A stretch of DNA of 64,000 nt, from the NCBI GenBank assembly GCA_002413785.1, contig DHXR01000044.1, forward strand, positions 1 through 64,000, written 5' to 3'. The notes below the pieces were generated by a model. It searched no databases, was not told the origin of the DNA, and saw only the letters and a list, made by a program, of their open reading frames with translations. The translations under genes were made by a program, and so were the position numbers. Within the stretch, counting starts at the first letter, position 1. Every line of letters starts with the position of its first letter. Origin of the DNA: Mucilaginibacter sp. UBA5151 (GTDB lineage: Bacteria > Bacteroidota > Bacteroidia > Sphingobacteriales > Sphingobacteriaceae). Shown here one piece after another: positions 26,113-35,808 of the stretch.

Positions 26113-27468
26113 TTATTTTCCCCTTATCATCGGGCTTTGAAAATCAAGTTTTTTAAGGCCGTTTTGTATTTCGGGGCAGCTCATAAACAAATTCCACAAT
26201 AACCCGCTGCGGTAGTTCTCGATCATAACCACAATCGGGCCTTCATCGATGGCGAGGTACGATTTTGCATACCAATTTCGCGACTCGCTGAAAGCGTCAA
26301 CAAACCCGTAATCGCCCCAGGTTTTATCACCCAGATCATAATAAAAATGGCGCAACGCCTGCATAGAATATTCAGGGGTATAAGGGAATGCCGATAGGGC
26401 GGCAGTAGGGGTGATCACACCCAGGTCATTGGTGGGCGAATGGGCGCTATAACCCACGTAGCTGTCACTGGCGGTAAGGCCCCAGCAGTTTAAACCATAA
26501 CCTTTAAATTTCCTGGGGTTATCAACACAGTAGTCGTGGTTGATAAGTGTATGGTTAGTATTTTGTTCCCAGTAATCGGCGTATCTGTCTTTTAACCCCT
26601 TTGGATCAAGGCCCAGGAAAGAGTACTGCGAAAAGAAAAGCGGGCCGCCATAATCAAAACCCAAAGGCAAAACATGCCCGTAAAAAGTTTTGCCATTTTT
26701 AAAGAAGTCGCTTTGTGCCCATCCCCCAAAATAAACATTTGATGAAACCGGGTACCTGTCGCCCGAGGCAGCAAGTATGTACGTGATTAAACATTCGTTA
26801 AACCCGCGGATCGGGAAATTCATAGCCCAGCCATTGTTTGGCGACCAATGCCAGTATAAATTGTCCCTCCCGTCACGGGTGTACCAGTTCCATTCAATGT
26901 CGTTCCATAAGCCATTTATTTTACCGCGGATCTCCTGTTCTTTTTGATTGTCGCCGTTAAAATATTGTCTTGCACATAATAAGCCCTGGAAAAGATAAGC
27001 GGTTTCCACCAGGTCTCCGCCATCGTCCTTCCGGCTAAAAGGGATAATCTTACCGGTTTCTCCATTCAGCCAATGCGGAAATACGCCGTGATAGGCATCT
27101 GCGTGGTATAAAAAATCAACAATTTTAAGTATCCTGTCAACCGCCTGGTCATGGGTGATCCATTTTCTATGGTCGGCAACAATTATGCTCATAATGCCAA
27201 AGCCCGAACCGCCGACAGTGACTACCTCGTTCCCGTAATCATAAGCCACATTGTTTCTTTCGCGGGCCAAACCGCTAACCGGGTGTCCAAAATCCCAGAA
27301 ATATCGAAATGTCTGCCGTTGAACGACATCCAGCAAAGCACTGTCTGTCAGGTTCTTGATAATGCCAACAGGTTTTATGCTTTCAAATGTTGCTGTTTTT
27401 TCAGGTTTTTGGGCCAGGCAACAAGTGGATATTATAATTAAAAAGGGGAGTATAAGTTTTTTCATCAT
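26113..27468 (-). CDS. GH144-like endo-beta-1,2-glucanase (short form)
   Basis: A 451-aa protein with a signal peptide or lipoprotein-like leader (IISTCCLAQ). The glucoamylase-like (alpha/alpha)6 barrel is recognised by QTFRYFWDFGHPVSGLARER, GGSGFGIMSIIVADHRKW, FPHWLNGETGKIIPFSRKDDGGDLVET and APxAALSAFPYTPEYSMQALRHFYYDLG-type motifs shared with GH144. Founding members cut beta-1,2-glucan (sophorose polymers). The best support is the close second copy upstream (27607-29271) and the SusC/SusD genes further upstream on the same strand. It lacks the extra N-terminal Ig-like domain of its neighbour. It is last in the operon. Confidence 0.85.
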   Translation of the reverse strand: MMKKLILPFLIIISTCCLAQKPEKTATFESIKPVGIIKNLTDSALLDVVQRQTFRYFWDFGHPVSGLARERNNVAYDYGNEVVTVGGSGFGIMSIIVADHRKWITHDQAVDRILKIVDFLYHADAYHGVFPHWLNGETGKIIPFSRKDDGGDLVETAYLFQGLLCARQYFNGDNQKEQEIRGKINGLWNDIEWNWYTRDGRDNLYWHWSPNNGWAMNFPIRGFNECLITYILAASGDRYPVSSNVYFGGWAQSDFFKNGKTFYGHVLPLGFDYGGPLFFSQYSFLGLDPKGLKDRYADYWEQNTNHTLINHDYCVDNPRKFKGYGLNCWGLTASDSYVGYSAHSPTNDLGVITPTAALSAFPYTPEYSMQALRHFYYDLGDKTWGDYGFVDAFSESRNWYAKSYLAIDEGPIVVMIENYRSGLLWNLFMSCPEIQNGLKKLDFQSPMIRGK

Positions 27469-27506
27469 AGTGTTTAGTTCATTTTATTTTTTCACAATCA
27501 CATCAG

Positions 27507-27605
27507 CCCGGCCTCACCTAAATCCTCTCCAAAGGAGAGGACTTTAACTTCGCTCTTTTTCAGAACCCTCTCCTTTGGTCCGAAGGACTCCGGGGCAGGG
27601 TGAGG
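27507..27605. repeat. Palindromic element between the two GH144 genes
   Basis: CCTCACCTAAATCCTCTCC and GGGCAGGGTGAGG form outer inverted arms. CCTCTCCAAAGGAGAGG is a nearly perfect inner palindrome, and ACCCTCTCCTTTGG repeats the motif. It is an intergenic insertion of the same general kind as 8432-8552. It may weaken read-through to the last gene. Confidence 0.7.
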
Positions 27606-27606
27606 T

Positions 27607-29271
27607 CTATAAATTCGGGCTTTGAAAGCCCAGGTTTTTCATCCCGGTTTTTACTTCGGGGCAACTCATAAATAAATTCCAGAGCAAGCCGCTCCGGTAG
27701 TTCTCAATCATATCAATTATCGGCCCTTCATCAATGGCAAGGTCTGAAGTTGCAAACCAGGTGCCGTCGAGGCTGAATGAATCGTAAAACCCATAAGGGC
27801 CCCACATTTTATCGCCCAGTTTATAATAAAAAAAGCGCAGGGCTTGCATCGATTGTGTTGGCGTATATGGCAATGAAGCGATAGCTGCGGTCGGCGCTAT
27901 TACACCAACGTCATTAGTCGGCGAACTTGCCGTATAACCGTTGTTCTGAATATCGCTGGCAGTAAGCCCCCAGCAATTAGCGCCATAGCCGTAATAACCG
28001 TTAGGGTTGCTGACACAATAGTTATAGTTTATAGTGGCGTGCGCCTTGTTTTGCACGTCGTAGCTGGCATAAGCATCTGACAGGCTGTTTGGATTTATCC
28101 CTAAAAAGGAATAATGAGCAAAAAACAAAGGGCCTCCTTCAGCCGGGCCTAAAGGCAATACTACGCCGTAATATGAATTCCCATTTTTCATACTGCCATT
28201 ACCTGCCCATCCGTTATCGTAAACAGCTTTTGTAATAGGATAAGTAGTTGATGATGCGGACATTACATAAGTCATCAAAGCCTCGTCCCAACCGTTTACC
28301 TGCATGTTTGAAGACCATGCATAATCCGGGCTCCAGTGCCAGAATAATGTGTTTTGACCATTCTGGAACCAGCTCCATTGCACATTGTTCCAAAGCGTAT
28401 TAATATCAGCCCGTAACTGGGTTTCCGCTGCGCCTGCTGCGTTAAAGTATTGACGTGCGGTAAGCAGTCCTTCCATTAAATAAGAAGTCTCAACCAAATC
28501 GGCGCCGTCATCCTGGGTGCCGAATGGGACAACTGCCCCTGTCGCCCCGTTCATCCAATGGGGGAACGCGCCGTGAAATGTTTGCGCGTTGTTCTTTAAA
28601 AAACCTACGATCAGTTGCATACGGGCCAAACCCTGCGCCCTGGTAATAAACTGGCGGCTTACCCCGGTAACAAGGGCCATAATGCCAAAACCCGAGCCGC
28701 CTGTAGTTACTATATCGCCGGAAGTATTGCGTTCCCGGGCCAAACCGCTTATGGGATGACCGAAATCATAAAAATATTTGAATGTTTGTTGCTGAACCAG
28801 GTTAAGCAGCTGGTCATCAGTTATAACAGGGAATTTATTGGTAGTGTCGATGGCGGTTGACAGCTGCACAGTTACAGGTGATTGTAAATTGCCGCCACCC
28901 GAGGATTGCAGACCGGTTGAAACGTTGATGGTGTATTGCGTAATTGGCAACAAAGTATTTGGTGTTATCACTACTGTACTGTCATTATTCTGATAGGAGG
29001 TAGCATAAATTACAGCTGCCCCCACATTGCTTTTGAAGGCAATGCTGCTATTTACTGAAGCATGACTGATCGCAGCCGAAAAGGATAGTTTTATTACAGG
29101 TACAGTATTAACGCCCTTATACGTATAGCCGTTGTAAACGCCGTTCACCTTTAAAGCGTTAAAACTGAAAGACGCGGGAACAATCTGAACCGGAGGTGGC
29201 GGATTGTTCTTTTTACAGCCAAAAAGCACACTTAAAACAAAAATCGCAATACAAACTTTTAAATTTCCCAT
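27607..29271 (-). CDS. GH144-like glucanase lipoprotein with N-terminal Ig-like domain
   Basis: A 554-aa protein from the preferred ATG at 29271 (an in-frame ATG at 29298 would lie before the leader). The lipobox LSVLFGC puts it on the outer membrane. Residues 30-140 form a bacterial Ig-like domain (SFSFNALKVNGVYNG...ITQYTINVSTGLQS). The GH144 catalytic barrel follows with FGHPISGLARERNTSGD, FPHWMNGATGAVVPFGTQDDGADLVET and NCWGLTASD. It shares most motifs with the shorter enzyme downstream. As a lipoprotein beside SusC/SusD it may make the first cuts at the surface, with the other enzyme finishing in the periplasm; this is inference. Confidence 0.87.
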   Translation of the reverse strand: MGNLKVCIAIFVLSVLFGCKKNNPPPPVQIVPASFSFNALKVNGVYNGYTYKGVNTVPVIKLSFSAAISHASVNSSIAFKSNVGAAVIYATSYQNNDSTVVITPNTLLPITQYTINVSTGLQSSGGGNLQSPVTVQLSTAIDTTNKFPVITDDQLLNLVQQQTFKYFYDFGHPISGLARERNTSGDIVTTGGSGFGIMALVTGVSRQFITRAQGLARMQLIVGFLKNNAQTFHGAFPHWMNGATGAVVPFGTQDDGADLVETSYLMEGLLTARQYFNAAGAAETQLRADINTLWNNVQWSWFQNGQNTLFWHWSPDYAWSSNMQVNGWDEALMTYVMSASSTTYPITKAVYDNGWAGNGSMKNGNSYYGVVLPLGPAEGGPLFFAHYSFLGINPNSLSDAYASYDVQNKAHATINYNYCVSNPNGYYGYGANCWGLTASDIQNNGYTASSPTNDVGVIAPTAAIASLPYTPTQSMQALRFFYYKLGDKMWGPYGFYDSFSLDGTWFATSDLAIDEGPIIDMIENYRSGLLWNLFMSCPEVKTGMKNLGFQSPNL

Positions 29272-29318
29272 TCCCCGCAATTTCTTATAAAAACCCAAAA
29301 TATAAATTATTCAAAAAA

Positions 29319-29374
29319 AGAGGCTGACTGACCCGCCCGTCCGCCGGTTGGCGGACGGGCGGGCAGACAACCTC
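29319..29374 (-). terminator. Strong hairpin between the LamG and GH144 genes
   Basis: On the minus strand, arms containing GCCCGTCCGCC and GGCGGACGGGC form a very stable stem, extended by GAGG/CCTC and followed by seven U residues. It stands inside the presumed operon, so it would reduce enzyme expression relative to SusC/SusD. The GC-rich core also looks like a dispersed palindrome. Confidence 0.75.
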
Positions 29375-29396
29375 ATAACCAAATCAAATCAAATGT

Positions 29397-30263
29397 TTAT
29401 CTTCCCAGTTTTTCCAGGTGATATAAAGCCGAAGCTTCAGTAGCTGATAAAACTTTATTATAAATCCTTACCTGATCCAGCGCTCCGGTTAAATAACCTG
29501 CCCACCCTTGTGCTGTTGTCGCTGACGTAAGAGAAGGTGTAGTTTGAAACTGTAAGGTTCCGAAAACCATTTGATTAGCAGCTGACCAATCAAGTGGTGC
29601 AAACCCTGCCGCGGTATTTGTACCTGCTTGTGCCCCATCATAATAAACAACAAATGTTGAAGCGTTGTCATCGTAAGTTACAAGAATATTTACCCAAACA
29701 TTCCATGGATTGGTAACAGTATAGCCGCCCAGCCATGCATCGTTACCCGAAGTACTTGCACTTTTGTTAAAAGCATGTACTTTTAACACACCGGTTGTTG
29801 CGGTTGAGCCGTTGTCAAAAAATATATCGAAGTTCCCCCAAAAATTTTGACTATGGGCAACACCCAGAATTCCAATAGCACCGGTAGTGTTTTGCGGCAT
29901 ATTAACCCAGGTACTTATAGTAAAGCTATGTAAAGCTTTTACAGTTGCCGGCGTATTTGTTACCACATACCCGTTATTTGCACCCTGCAACGCCTGGCCA
30001 ACAACCCCTCCAGTAAAACTTGTTCCGGTTGCAACACCTGTGGTTGAGGATAAACTATCCTTAAGTGAGCCGCTAAAGGGCCAATAGGCGACTAAACTGG
30101 CAGACTCGATATCTTTTGAGCTGCTATATCCTCCAAATGTGGGCAACGGTTTGTTAGGCGCATAAGTTTTTGGATCGAAGCCCTTGTGGCACGCGGATAT
30201 TGTGAAAACTATAACAATGCCGGTGAGGCCCGCTATAAGTATATTTTTTAATGTTTTCATCAT
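29397..30263 (-). CDS. LamG-domain surface lipoprotein
   Basis: A 288-aa protein. The lipobox VFTISAC is followed by a short linker. A concanavalin/LamG fold covers about 60-285, with LVAYWPFSGSLKDSLS, the SFTISTWVNMP strand and LDQVRIYNKVLSATEASALY at the end, all typical of LamG_3 domains. It is third in the operon after SusC and SusD, the place of surface glycan-binding proteins (SusE-like), so it probably helps to bind beta-glucan at the cell surface. The ligand is inferred from the neighbouring GH144 genes. Confidence 0.82.
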   Translation of the reverse strand: MMKTLKNILIAGLTGIVIVFTISACHKGFDPKTYAPNKPLPTFGGYSSSKDIESASLVAYWPFSGSLKDSLSSTTGVATGTSFTGGVVGQALQGANNGYVVTNTPATVKALHSFTISTWVNMPQNTTGAIGILGVAHSQNFWGNFDIFFDNGSTATTGVLKVHAFNKSASTSGNDAWLGGYTVTNPWNVWVNILVTYDDNASTFVVYYDGAQAGTNTAAGFAPLDWSAANQMVFGTLQFQTTPSLTSATTAQGWAGYLTGALDQVRIYNKVLSATEASALYHLEKLGR

Positions 30264-30281
30264 TTTTTCTTTAATAAATAA

Positions 30282-31763
30282 TTAATAACCAGGATTTTGC
30301 GTTAAAGTACCTGCACTTAAATCAATCTCATTTTGCGGTAAAGGCCACACTTCGTTCTTTCCGGCTTTCCATCCGCGCACACCGAAAACGGCTGCACCTC
30401 TTCCCTGGCGTATTACGTCAAAATAACGATCAAACTCCATAGCCAGTTCTACTCTTCTTTCATTATAAATTGCTGTACGGAGTGCAGTTTGGTCGGTAGT
30501 TATTATTTTGGGCAATATTGCATTATTACCGGCCCTGGCACGTGCTCTTACCATTTCCAATGGTATTAAAGCAGCGGCAGCGTTACCCAATTCATTACTT
30601 GCCTCGGCATTCATTAACAATACCTCTGCATAGCGTAAAACAATTTTATCCTGCTGACAGCCTTCGTTAAAACCTGACACATATAAGCTGAACGGCACAT
30701 ACGATTTTTGATTATACATTGGATTATCGCCTGAAGCGGCTATCACATCACCTTCGGGTGTAGTTTCGCCCCTGAATATAATAGTGGCATCCCTGCGGGG
30801 ATCGCCTGTCTCATAAGCAGCAGCCAGATCAGCACTCGGCACGTTAAAACCCCAGCCGCCGCCTGTTACACCCCTTACACCCTGTACTTGAGAATATTGA
30901 GAATTTGATGCGTTAGGGTTATTGGGTATTAACAAACACTGAATTTCAAATATCGATTCTGAGTTGTTTTTATTGTTTGTCCTGAACATTTGCTCATAAT
31001 TAGGGAACAAACTATAGCCTAATGCCATTACCTGGTTTGTATAAGTAATAACTTCGCTCCATTTTTTCTGATACAGTGCTATTTTTGCGTGCAATGCCAG
31101 TGCAGCACCCTTTGTAACGTGGCCTATATCAATAGCGCTGTATGATTGCGGCAATACTGATGCGGCATCTGTTAAATCCGTTTCTATTGCACCGTAAACC
31201 TGTGCCTGTGTTGCACGTGGCAGGTTGTACTCACTTGCACCTTTTGGTACATGCAACCGTAACGGCACTCCACCAAAGGCCCTTACCAACCTAAAATAAG
31301 CATAGGCCCTGATAAATTTCGCTTCTGCCAGGTAGCGTGCTTTTAAAGCAGCATCCATGTTTATTGCTGGTATATTATCCAGTATCTGATTGGCAAAATT
31401 GATGGTTTTATATTCGCCACCCCAGAAATCTGAAATCTGTCCTTCGCCTGAATTTGCAGAAAAGTTTTGAAAATCGTTCATAAACGAAGCATCGCTGGCG
31501 GTACTACCTTTATTAACATCGTCAGAACCCATGCTTTCAACAGCGATAGGGGCGAAAGCAATATTTGTCCACTCGTGCAGGTTTGCATACATGGCACCAA
31601 CCGCTGATGTTGCGTCAGCCTGGGTTTTCCAAAATTGGGTGGCCGCTACATTTCCGGCAGGGTTAACATCCAAAAAGCTCTTTTTACAACTTTGAAAGAT
31701 CACTATAGATGCAATAAAGCTTATCCCTAACGCTTTTTGCAATAATTTTTTCCTGTTCTTCAT
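30282..31763 (-). CDS. susD: SusD/RagB family nutrient-binding lipoprotein
   Basis: A 493-aa lipoprotein (leader ending IVIFQSC). It has the SusD/RagB plan: LDVNPAG at the N-terminus, helical TPR-like segments such as AEAKFIRAYAYFRLVRAFGGVPL, the DPRRDATIIF region, and the C-terminal LRYAEVLLMNAEA and ERRVELAMEFDRYFDVIRQGRG motifs. It caps the SusC transporter and captures oligosaccharides. It starts 12 nt after the susC stop and is co-transcribed with it. The substrate is presumably beta-1,2-glucan fragments, judged from the GH144 genes. Confidence 0.95.
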   Translation of the reverse strand: MKNRKKLLQKALGISFIASIVIFQSCKKSFLDVNPAGNVAATQFWKTQADATSAVGAMYANLHEWTNIAFAPIAVESMGSDDVNKGSTASDASFMNDFQNFSANSGEGQISDFWGGEYKTINFANQILDNIPAINMDAALKARYLAEAKFIRAYAYFRLVRAFGGVPLRLHVPKGASEYNLPRATQAQVYGAIETDLTDAASVLPQSYSAIDIGHVTKGAALALHAKIALYQKKWSEVITYTNQVMALGYSLFPNYEQMFRTNNKNNSESIFEIQCLLIPNNPNASNSQYSQVQGVRGVTGGGWGFNVPSADLAAAYETGDPRRDATIIFRGETTPEGDVIAASGDNPMYNQKSYVPFSLYVSGFNEGCQQDKIVLRYAEVLLMNAEASNELGNAAAALIPLEMVRARARAGNNAILPKIITTDQTALRTAIYNERRVELAMEFDRYFDVIRQGRGAAVFGVRGWKAGKNEVWPLPQNEIDLSAGTLTQNPGY

Positions 31764-31774
31764 CTTTATACAAA

Positions 31775-34700
31775 TTAAAAACTAACGTTAACACCAAAAT
31801 TATACGTGGCATATAGCGGGTACACGTTCGCGTCTATCCCCATATTGCCTACTGAACCGCCTACTTCGGGCGTAAATCCTTTATATCCGAATACATTGAT
31901 AGCATTTTGTGCATTGGCGTACAACCTTATTTTCTTCACGCCCATGCTTCTCAGCAGATCACCAGGCAAGGTATAACCCAATTGTGCATTACGCACCCTG
32001 AAATATGCTCCGCTTTCAACAAAAAACGAATTTGGTTTAGCGTTGTTATTTGCACCAACATTTGTAGAAGGATAGGTATTTGATGTACCTGCCCCGTGCC
32101 AGCGATGATCGTAAAAATCTTTTGTAAAATTCTCATTACCATAACGGTATGCAATGTTAGCATTGTAAACGCTTACGTCAGCAATCCCCTGCATATCTAA
32201 AGTCAGGTCGACGTTCTTATAGGTGAAGGTTGTATTAAAACCGTAGTTAATCTTAGGATTAGGATTACCCAACACTACACGGTCCCTGGTATCAATTGAT
32301 CCGTCATTATTGGTGTCCTGGTAAATAAAATCTCCGGGCTGGGTGTTTGTATTCTTTTGTGGTGAGGCATTAACCTGGGCCTGAGTTTGGAAAACGCCTA
32401 TAACCTTCAGTCCGTAAAATTCACCGATCGGTTCGCCTACAACGGTACGGGTGGCCAGGTTGCCGTTTGCTATGCCATTTCCGCCGCTGTATATAGGGTT
32501 TTTTCCGCTTTGAACTGTTAGTACTTTGTTGTCATTAACACCTATATTACCGCTGATAGAATAAGAGAAATCTTTACTTGGCGAGTCTTTCCAGTTAAGC
32601 ACAAACTCAAAGCCACGATTCCTGATATCTGCCTGGTTACCTATAATGGAACCGCTATTGGTGCCTACAGATGCAAGTATCGGAATAGAAAAGATAGCAT
32701 CCTGTGTTTCCCTGTTGTAGTAATCGGCTTCAAAAGATAATTTATTATGTAAGAGACCGCCTTCAACACCAAAGTCATAGGCCACTCCTTTTTCCCAAAC
32801 AATAAAGGGAGGAACAACTGTATTTATACCCGCGCCCTGGTAGGCCACCTGGGGATTTCCAAAAATTGCTGTAAGATAAGGATCGGCCGAAACAGTTTGA
32901 ACGGATGGATTTATCGGCACAACGGAATTACCCACTTTACCCCAGCTTCCTCTAAGCTTTAAATTATCAAAAATATGCTGATCCTTCATGAATTCTTCGT
33001 TGGTTATTACCCAACCGCCGCCTATTGAAGGGAACCAACCATAAGCATTTGGAAAAAATTGCGATGCACCATCATGACGTAAAGAGGCATTCAGTAAATA
33101 TTTGTCTTTATAGGAATAGTTTATACGGCCAAACTGCGATAATGCCCTGTTATGGATCTGTTGCCCCGGATCGGGGAGGTAAACTGTTTTTGCAGTATCA
33201 GGAAACGAGGTATGCAAATTACCGGTTGCCTGATAGGGAACACCCTGGGCATGCGCATCAGCTTGGGTGGCGCGGTTATTTTGGGCGCTGTACCCTAATA
33301 AGGCAGTCAGCTTATGATCTTTTACAGTGTAATCGTAAGTCAGCGTGTTTTCCCAGATCCAGTTGCGGGTTTCAGTATGGTTAACATCTAAATTTGTTAC
33401 CGTACTTTTTTGCGCTAATGTGGCGTAGTAGATCGGTGTAAAACCTCTGACTTCCGACTGGGCCAAATCACCTCCGAAACTTGTCCTGAACTTTAAATTT
33501 TTCAGAATTGAAAGTTCGGCATGAACATCGCCTGTTAATCGTTTAGTTTTAGAACGTTGATTAAAAAAGTCGAGCGTGGCCTGCGGGTTATAATTGTTCC
33601 CGCTACCAGTATTATAATCATACGGATCACCATAGTTGCCATCTTTATACCGAACAGGCAATGTAGGGGCTGCACCGAATAATTGATGGAAAATTCCACC
33701 GTCTATGTCCTTTGATTTTCCGGAAAGGCCATTAGCACTGAAACCGATTTTAAGAGCCTTTACAGGTGTAAAATCATTTGCAATGTGAATTGTATAGCGC
33801 TGGTAATTATTGGTTTTCACTATACCATCCTGATCTAAATAAGCAAATGAATAATCATAGGTATATTTATCAGATCCTCCGCTTATAGAAACCTGGTGGT
33901 TTGTAACAAACGCATTTTGTAATATCAGGCCATACCAGTCGGTTCCTTTTCCAAAACTTGCAGGATTACTGAATACAGGCGGCTGGGCATTTGCAGGTGG
34001 CACTTCGTTATTGTTGTACGTTACCAGTTCATTAACTGCCGTAGCGTATTCGGTCGCATCGGCCATTTTTACCTGGTTGGTAACTGACTGCCAGCCTGCA
34101 TAGCCGTTATAGTTAATTACAGGTTTACCCTTTACACCGTGTTTCGTAGTGATAAGCACAACACCATTTGCTGCACGGATACCATAAATGGCTGTGCTCG
34201 ACGCATCCTTTAAAACAGTGATATTTTCAATATCGTTATTATTTAAAAAACTGATATCGCTGTACCAAACCCCGTCAACTACAAATAGAGGGCTAACGTT
34301 ACCATAGTAGGTGCCCAAACCACGAATAGTAATTTGTGGTGAAGCTCCAGGCTGTCCATTATTGGTAATGGAAACACCGGCAACCTTGCCCTGTAAAGCG
34401 CTTAATGGGTTGGTTGATGCCTGTTTGGCAATATCGGGACCTTTAACAGTAGCAACAGCGCCTGTATTGTCAACTTTACGTTGTGTACCGTAACCGATAA
34501 CAACAACCTGTTGCAGTTCGTTAGCCTGCGCAATTAATTGAACGTTAATTGTGTTACTGCCGTTAACAGCAACATTCTGGGTGGCATAACCTATATACGT
34601 GAATGCCAAAGTAGCAGTAGATGGGGCAGCAATTGAGTATGCTCCATTTACATCGGTTTGTGTGCCTGTTGTTGTCCCTTTTACCTGTACACTTACACCT

Positions 34701-34825
34701 ATCAGGCTTTCGCCGGTAGCAGCATCGGTAACTTTACCTTTTACAGTAATGTTTTGTGCAAATGCAGTGTTAATAAAAAAGAAACAGAATAGCACTAACC
34801 CTGAGATAGTAAAAATTCTCTTCAT
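31775..34825 (-). CDS. susC: SusC/RagA family TonB-dependent transporter
   Basis: A 1016-aa protein with a signal peptide ending TAFAQ. An N-terminal carboxypeptidase-like regulatory domain (about 25-105: VKGKVTDAATGESLIGVSV) leads into the plug with VVVIGYGTQRK and ITIRGLG, then a 22-strand barrel ending NFGVNVSF. No extra signalling (STN) domain is seen, so it is not of the anti-sigma type. It imports oligosaccharides captured by the SusD partner. It is first of the operon SusC-SusD-LamG-GH144-GH144. The 480-nt upstream region has no exact TAnnTTTG, so regulated initiation is likely. Confidence 0.96.
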   Translation of the reverse strand: MKRIFTISGLVLFCFFFINTAFAQNITVKGKVTDAATGESLIGVSVQVKGTTTGTQTDVNGAYSIAAPSTATLAFTYIGYATQNVAVNGSNTINVQLIAQANELQQVVVIGYGTQRKVDNTGAVATVKGPDIAKQASTNPLSALQGKVAGVSITNNGQPGASPQITIRGLGTYYGNVSPLFVVDGVWYSDISFLNNNDIENITVLKDASSTAIYGIRAANGVVLITTKHGVKGKPVINYNGYAGWQSVTNQVKMADATEYATAVNELVTYNNNEVPPANAQPPVFSNPASFGKGTDWYGLILQNAFVTNHQVSISGGSDKYTYDYSFAYLDQDGIVKTNNYQRYTIHIANDFTPVKALKIGFSANGLSGKSKDIDGGIFHQLFGAAPTLPVRYKDGNYGDPYDYNTGSGNNYNPQATLDFFNQRSKTKRLTGDVHAELSILKNLKFRTSFGGDLAQSEVRGFTPIYYATLAQKSTVTNLDVNHTETRNWIWENTLTYDYTVKDHKLTALLGYSAQNNRATQADAHAQGVPYQATGNLHTSFPDTAKTVYLPDPGQQIHNRALSQFGRINYSYKDKYLLNASLRHDGASQFFPNAYGWFPSIGGGWVITNEEFMKDQHIFDNLKLRGSWGKVGNSVVPINPSVQTVSADPYLTAIFGNPQVAYQGAGINTVVPPFIVWEKGVAYDFGVEGGLLHNKLSFEADYYNRETQDAIFSIPILASVGTNSGSIIGNQADIRNRGFEFVLNWKDSPSKDFSYSISGNIGVNDNKVLTVQSGKNPIYSGGNGIANGNLATRTVVGEPIGEFYGLKVIGVFQTQAQVNASPQKNTNTQPGDFIYQDTNNDGSIDTRDRVVLGNPNPKINYGFNTTFTYKNVDLTLDMQGIADVSVYNANIAYRYGNENFTKDFYDHRWHGAGTSNTYPSTNVGANNNAKPNSFFVESGAYFRVRNAQLGYTLPGDLLRSMGVKKIRLYANAQNAINVFGYKGFTPEVGGSVGNMGIDANVYPLYATYNFGVNVSF

Positions 34826-35305
34826 AAAGTGGTTAATTAAAAATTAAGAAAGGAAGTTTAAAAAAATTGGTTTTCTGTAGTACGAATTTGGATAGATAAT
34901 ACAATTTTAACAAATTATATCCCTCTACATTATTACATCACCTAACAAACACTTTCTCAAATTGTTTTGATATGTTTTGTTAAATATTGATAATCAGCAA
35001 ATTATAACATGTTAGTGTATTGCATACATACTACACATACCAGTGGGTTACTACTACATGGAATACGGGCTGTGTGTGGTAAAGATGTAGTAATGCAGCT
35101 ATTTGAGAAACTACGCAAGTTTCTTTATATACTTTGGTTTTAGCTTTTTAGGCAAGTAGCGGCGAAGGATTGCGTTGCTATGCAACAGAATCGTTACTAA
35201 AGATATACCTGTTCACTGATGAACTCAGTCGTCGGCATTAATAATATTTTAAAGTGCAGGAGTTGCTATTCCAAATTTAAGGGCCCGAGAAGCCAGTTTA
35301 TAGAA
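34826..35305. promoter_or_regulatory. Upstream region of the beta-glucan locus
   Basis: No gene is seen in these 480 nt. TATAATTTG occurs twice on the minus strand (34911-34919 and 34998-35006). Related words ATACTACACATACC (about 35027) and TTACTACTACATGG (about 35048) lie close together, as operator repeats might. Binding by the regulator encoded at 35809-38703 is a guess from position. Confidence 0.35.
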
Positions 35306-35587
35306 TTATTTATCGCCATAATGTCCTATCGCAGAAACTACTGTAACAGTAATTATGTTATCTTCAATAAGGTAAATTAACCTATCCTTTTTATTGATTT
35401 GCCTTGACCATAATCCGGATAACTCAAATCTTAATCTTTCTGGTTTCCCGACGCCTGTTTCGGGATGTTCAGACAATTCTTCAAATATTTGATTAATCCT
35501 TTTAATTGAACTTTTATCGCCGGATTTGTTGTGCATCTGTAGTTGTTTTTGTGCCGCTTTTTGAACCACTATAGTATACTTGGCCAT
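35306..35587 (-). CDS. yoeB: Txe/YoeB family mRNA interferase toxin
   Basis: A 93-aa protein of the RelE fold. Residues E50, R69, H89 and Y90 line up with the E46, R65, H83 and Y84 active-site residues of YoeB, including the C-terminal GHYGDK. Such toxins cleave mRNA at the ribosome when freed of their antitoxin. The start overlaps the antitoxin gene by 19 nt. The pair lies between a SusC locus and its presumed regulator, all on the minus strand. Confidence 0.9.
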   Translation of the reverse strand: MAKYTIVVQKAAQKQLQMHNKSGDKSSIKRINQIFEELSEHPETGVGKPERLRFELSGLWSRQINKKDRLIYLIEDNIITVTVVSAIGHYGDK

Positions 35588-35781
35588 ATATTTTTGGGGT
35601 CTTTAATGACAACGACATTTCCTTGCTTAGCTTGTTCTATGCTTTCCTTAATTTTTGCAACAAATTCTGGGCTATAAGGGCTTTTTTCTTCCTTTTTGAA
35701 AGAAACATCTAAAGCCATTAATATTGCTTCAATAGTTGCCTGTTGCTTTTTGGTTTTTGGCTGTACAATTATTGTTTCCAT
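35569..35781 (-). CDS. Antitoxin of the YoeB-type toxin
   Basis: A 70-aa protein from the ATG at 35781. The sequence KTKKQQATIEAILMALDVSFKKEE is a short helical dimerisation-like region followed by an acidic, probably flexible toxin-wrapping tail (EFVAKIKESIEQAKQGNVVVIKD). This arrangement is common for antitoxins of Bacteroidota YoeB/RelE pairs. An exact TAAATTTG ends 4 nt before the ATG, so the mRNA may be almost leaderless. Confidence 0.8.
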   Translation of the reverse strand: METIIVQPKTKKQQATIEAILMALDVSFKKEEKSPYSPEFVAKIKESIEQAKQGNVVVIKDPKNIWPSIL

Positions 35782-35784
35782 ATA

Positions 35785-35792
35785 CAAATTTA
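35785..35792 (-). promoter_or_regulatory. Minus-7 element of the toxin-antitoxin pair
   Basis: TAAATTTG on the minus strand, 3 nt from the antitoxin ATG at 35781. Transcription would start at about the first codon. Confidence 0.6.
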
Positions 35793-35808
35793 ATAATAAA
35801 ATTCAGCA

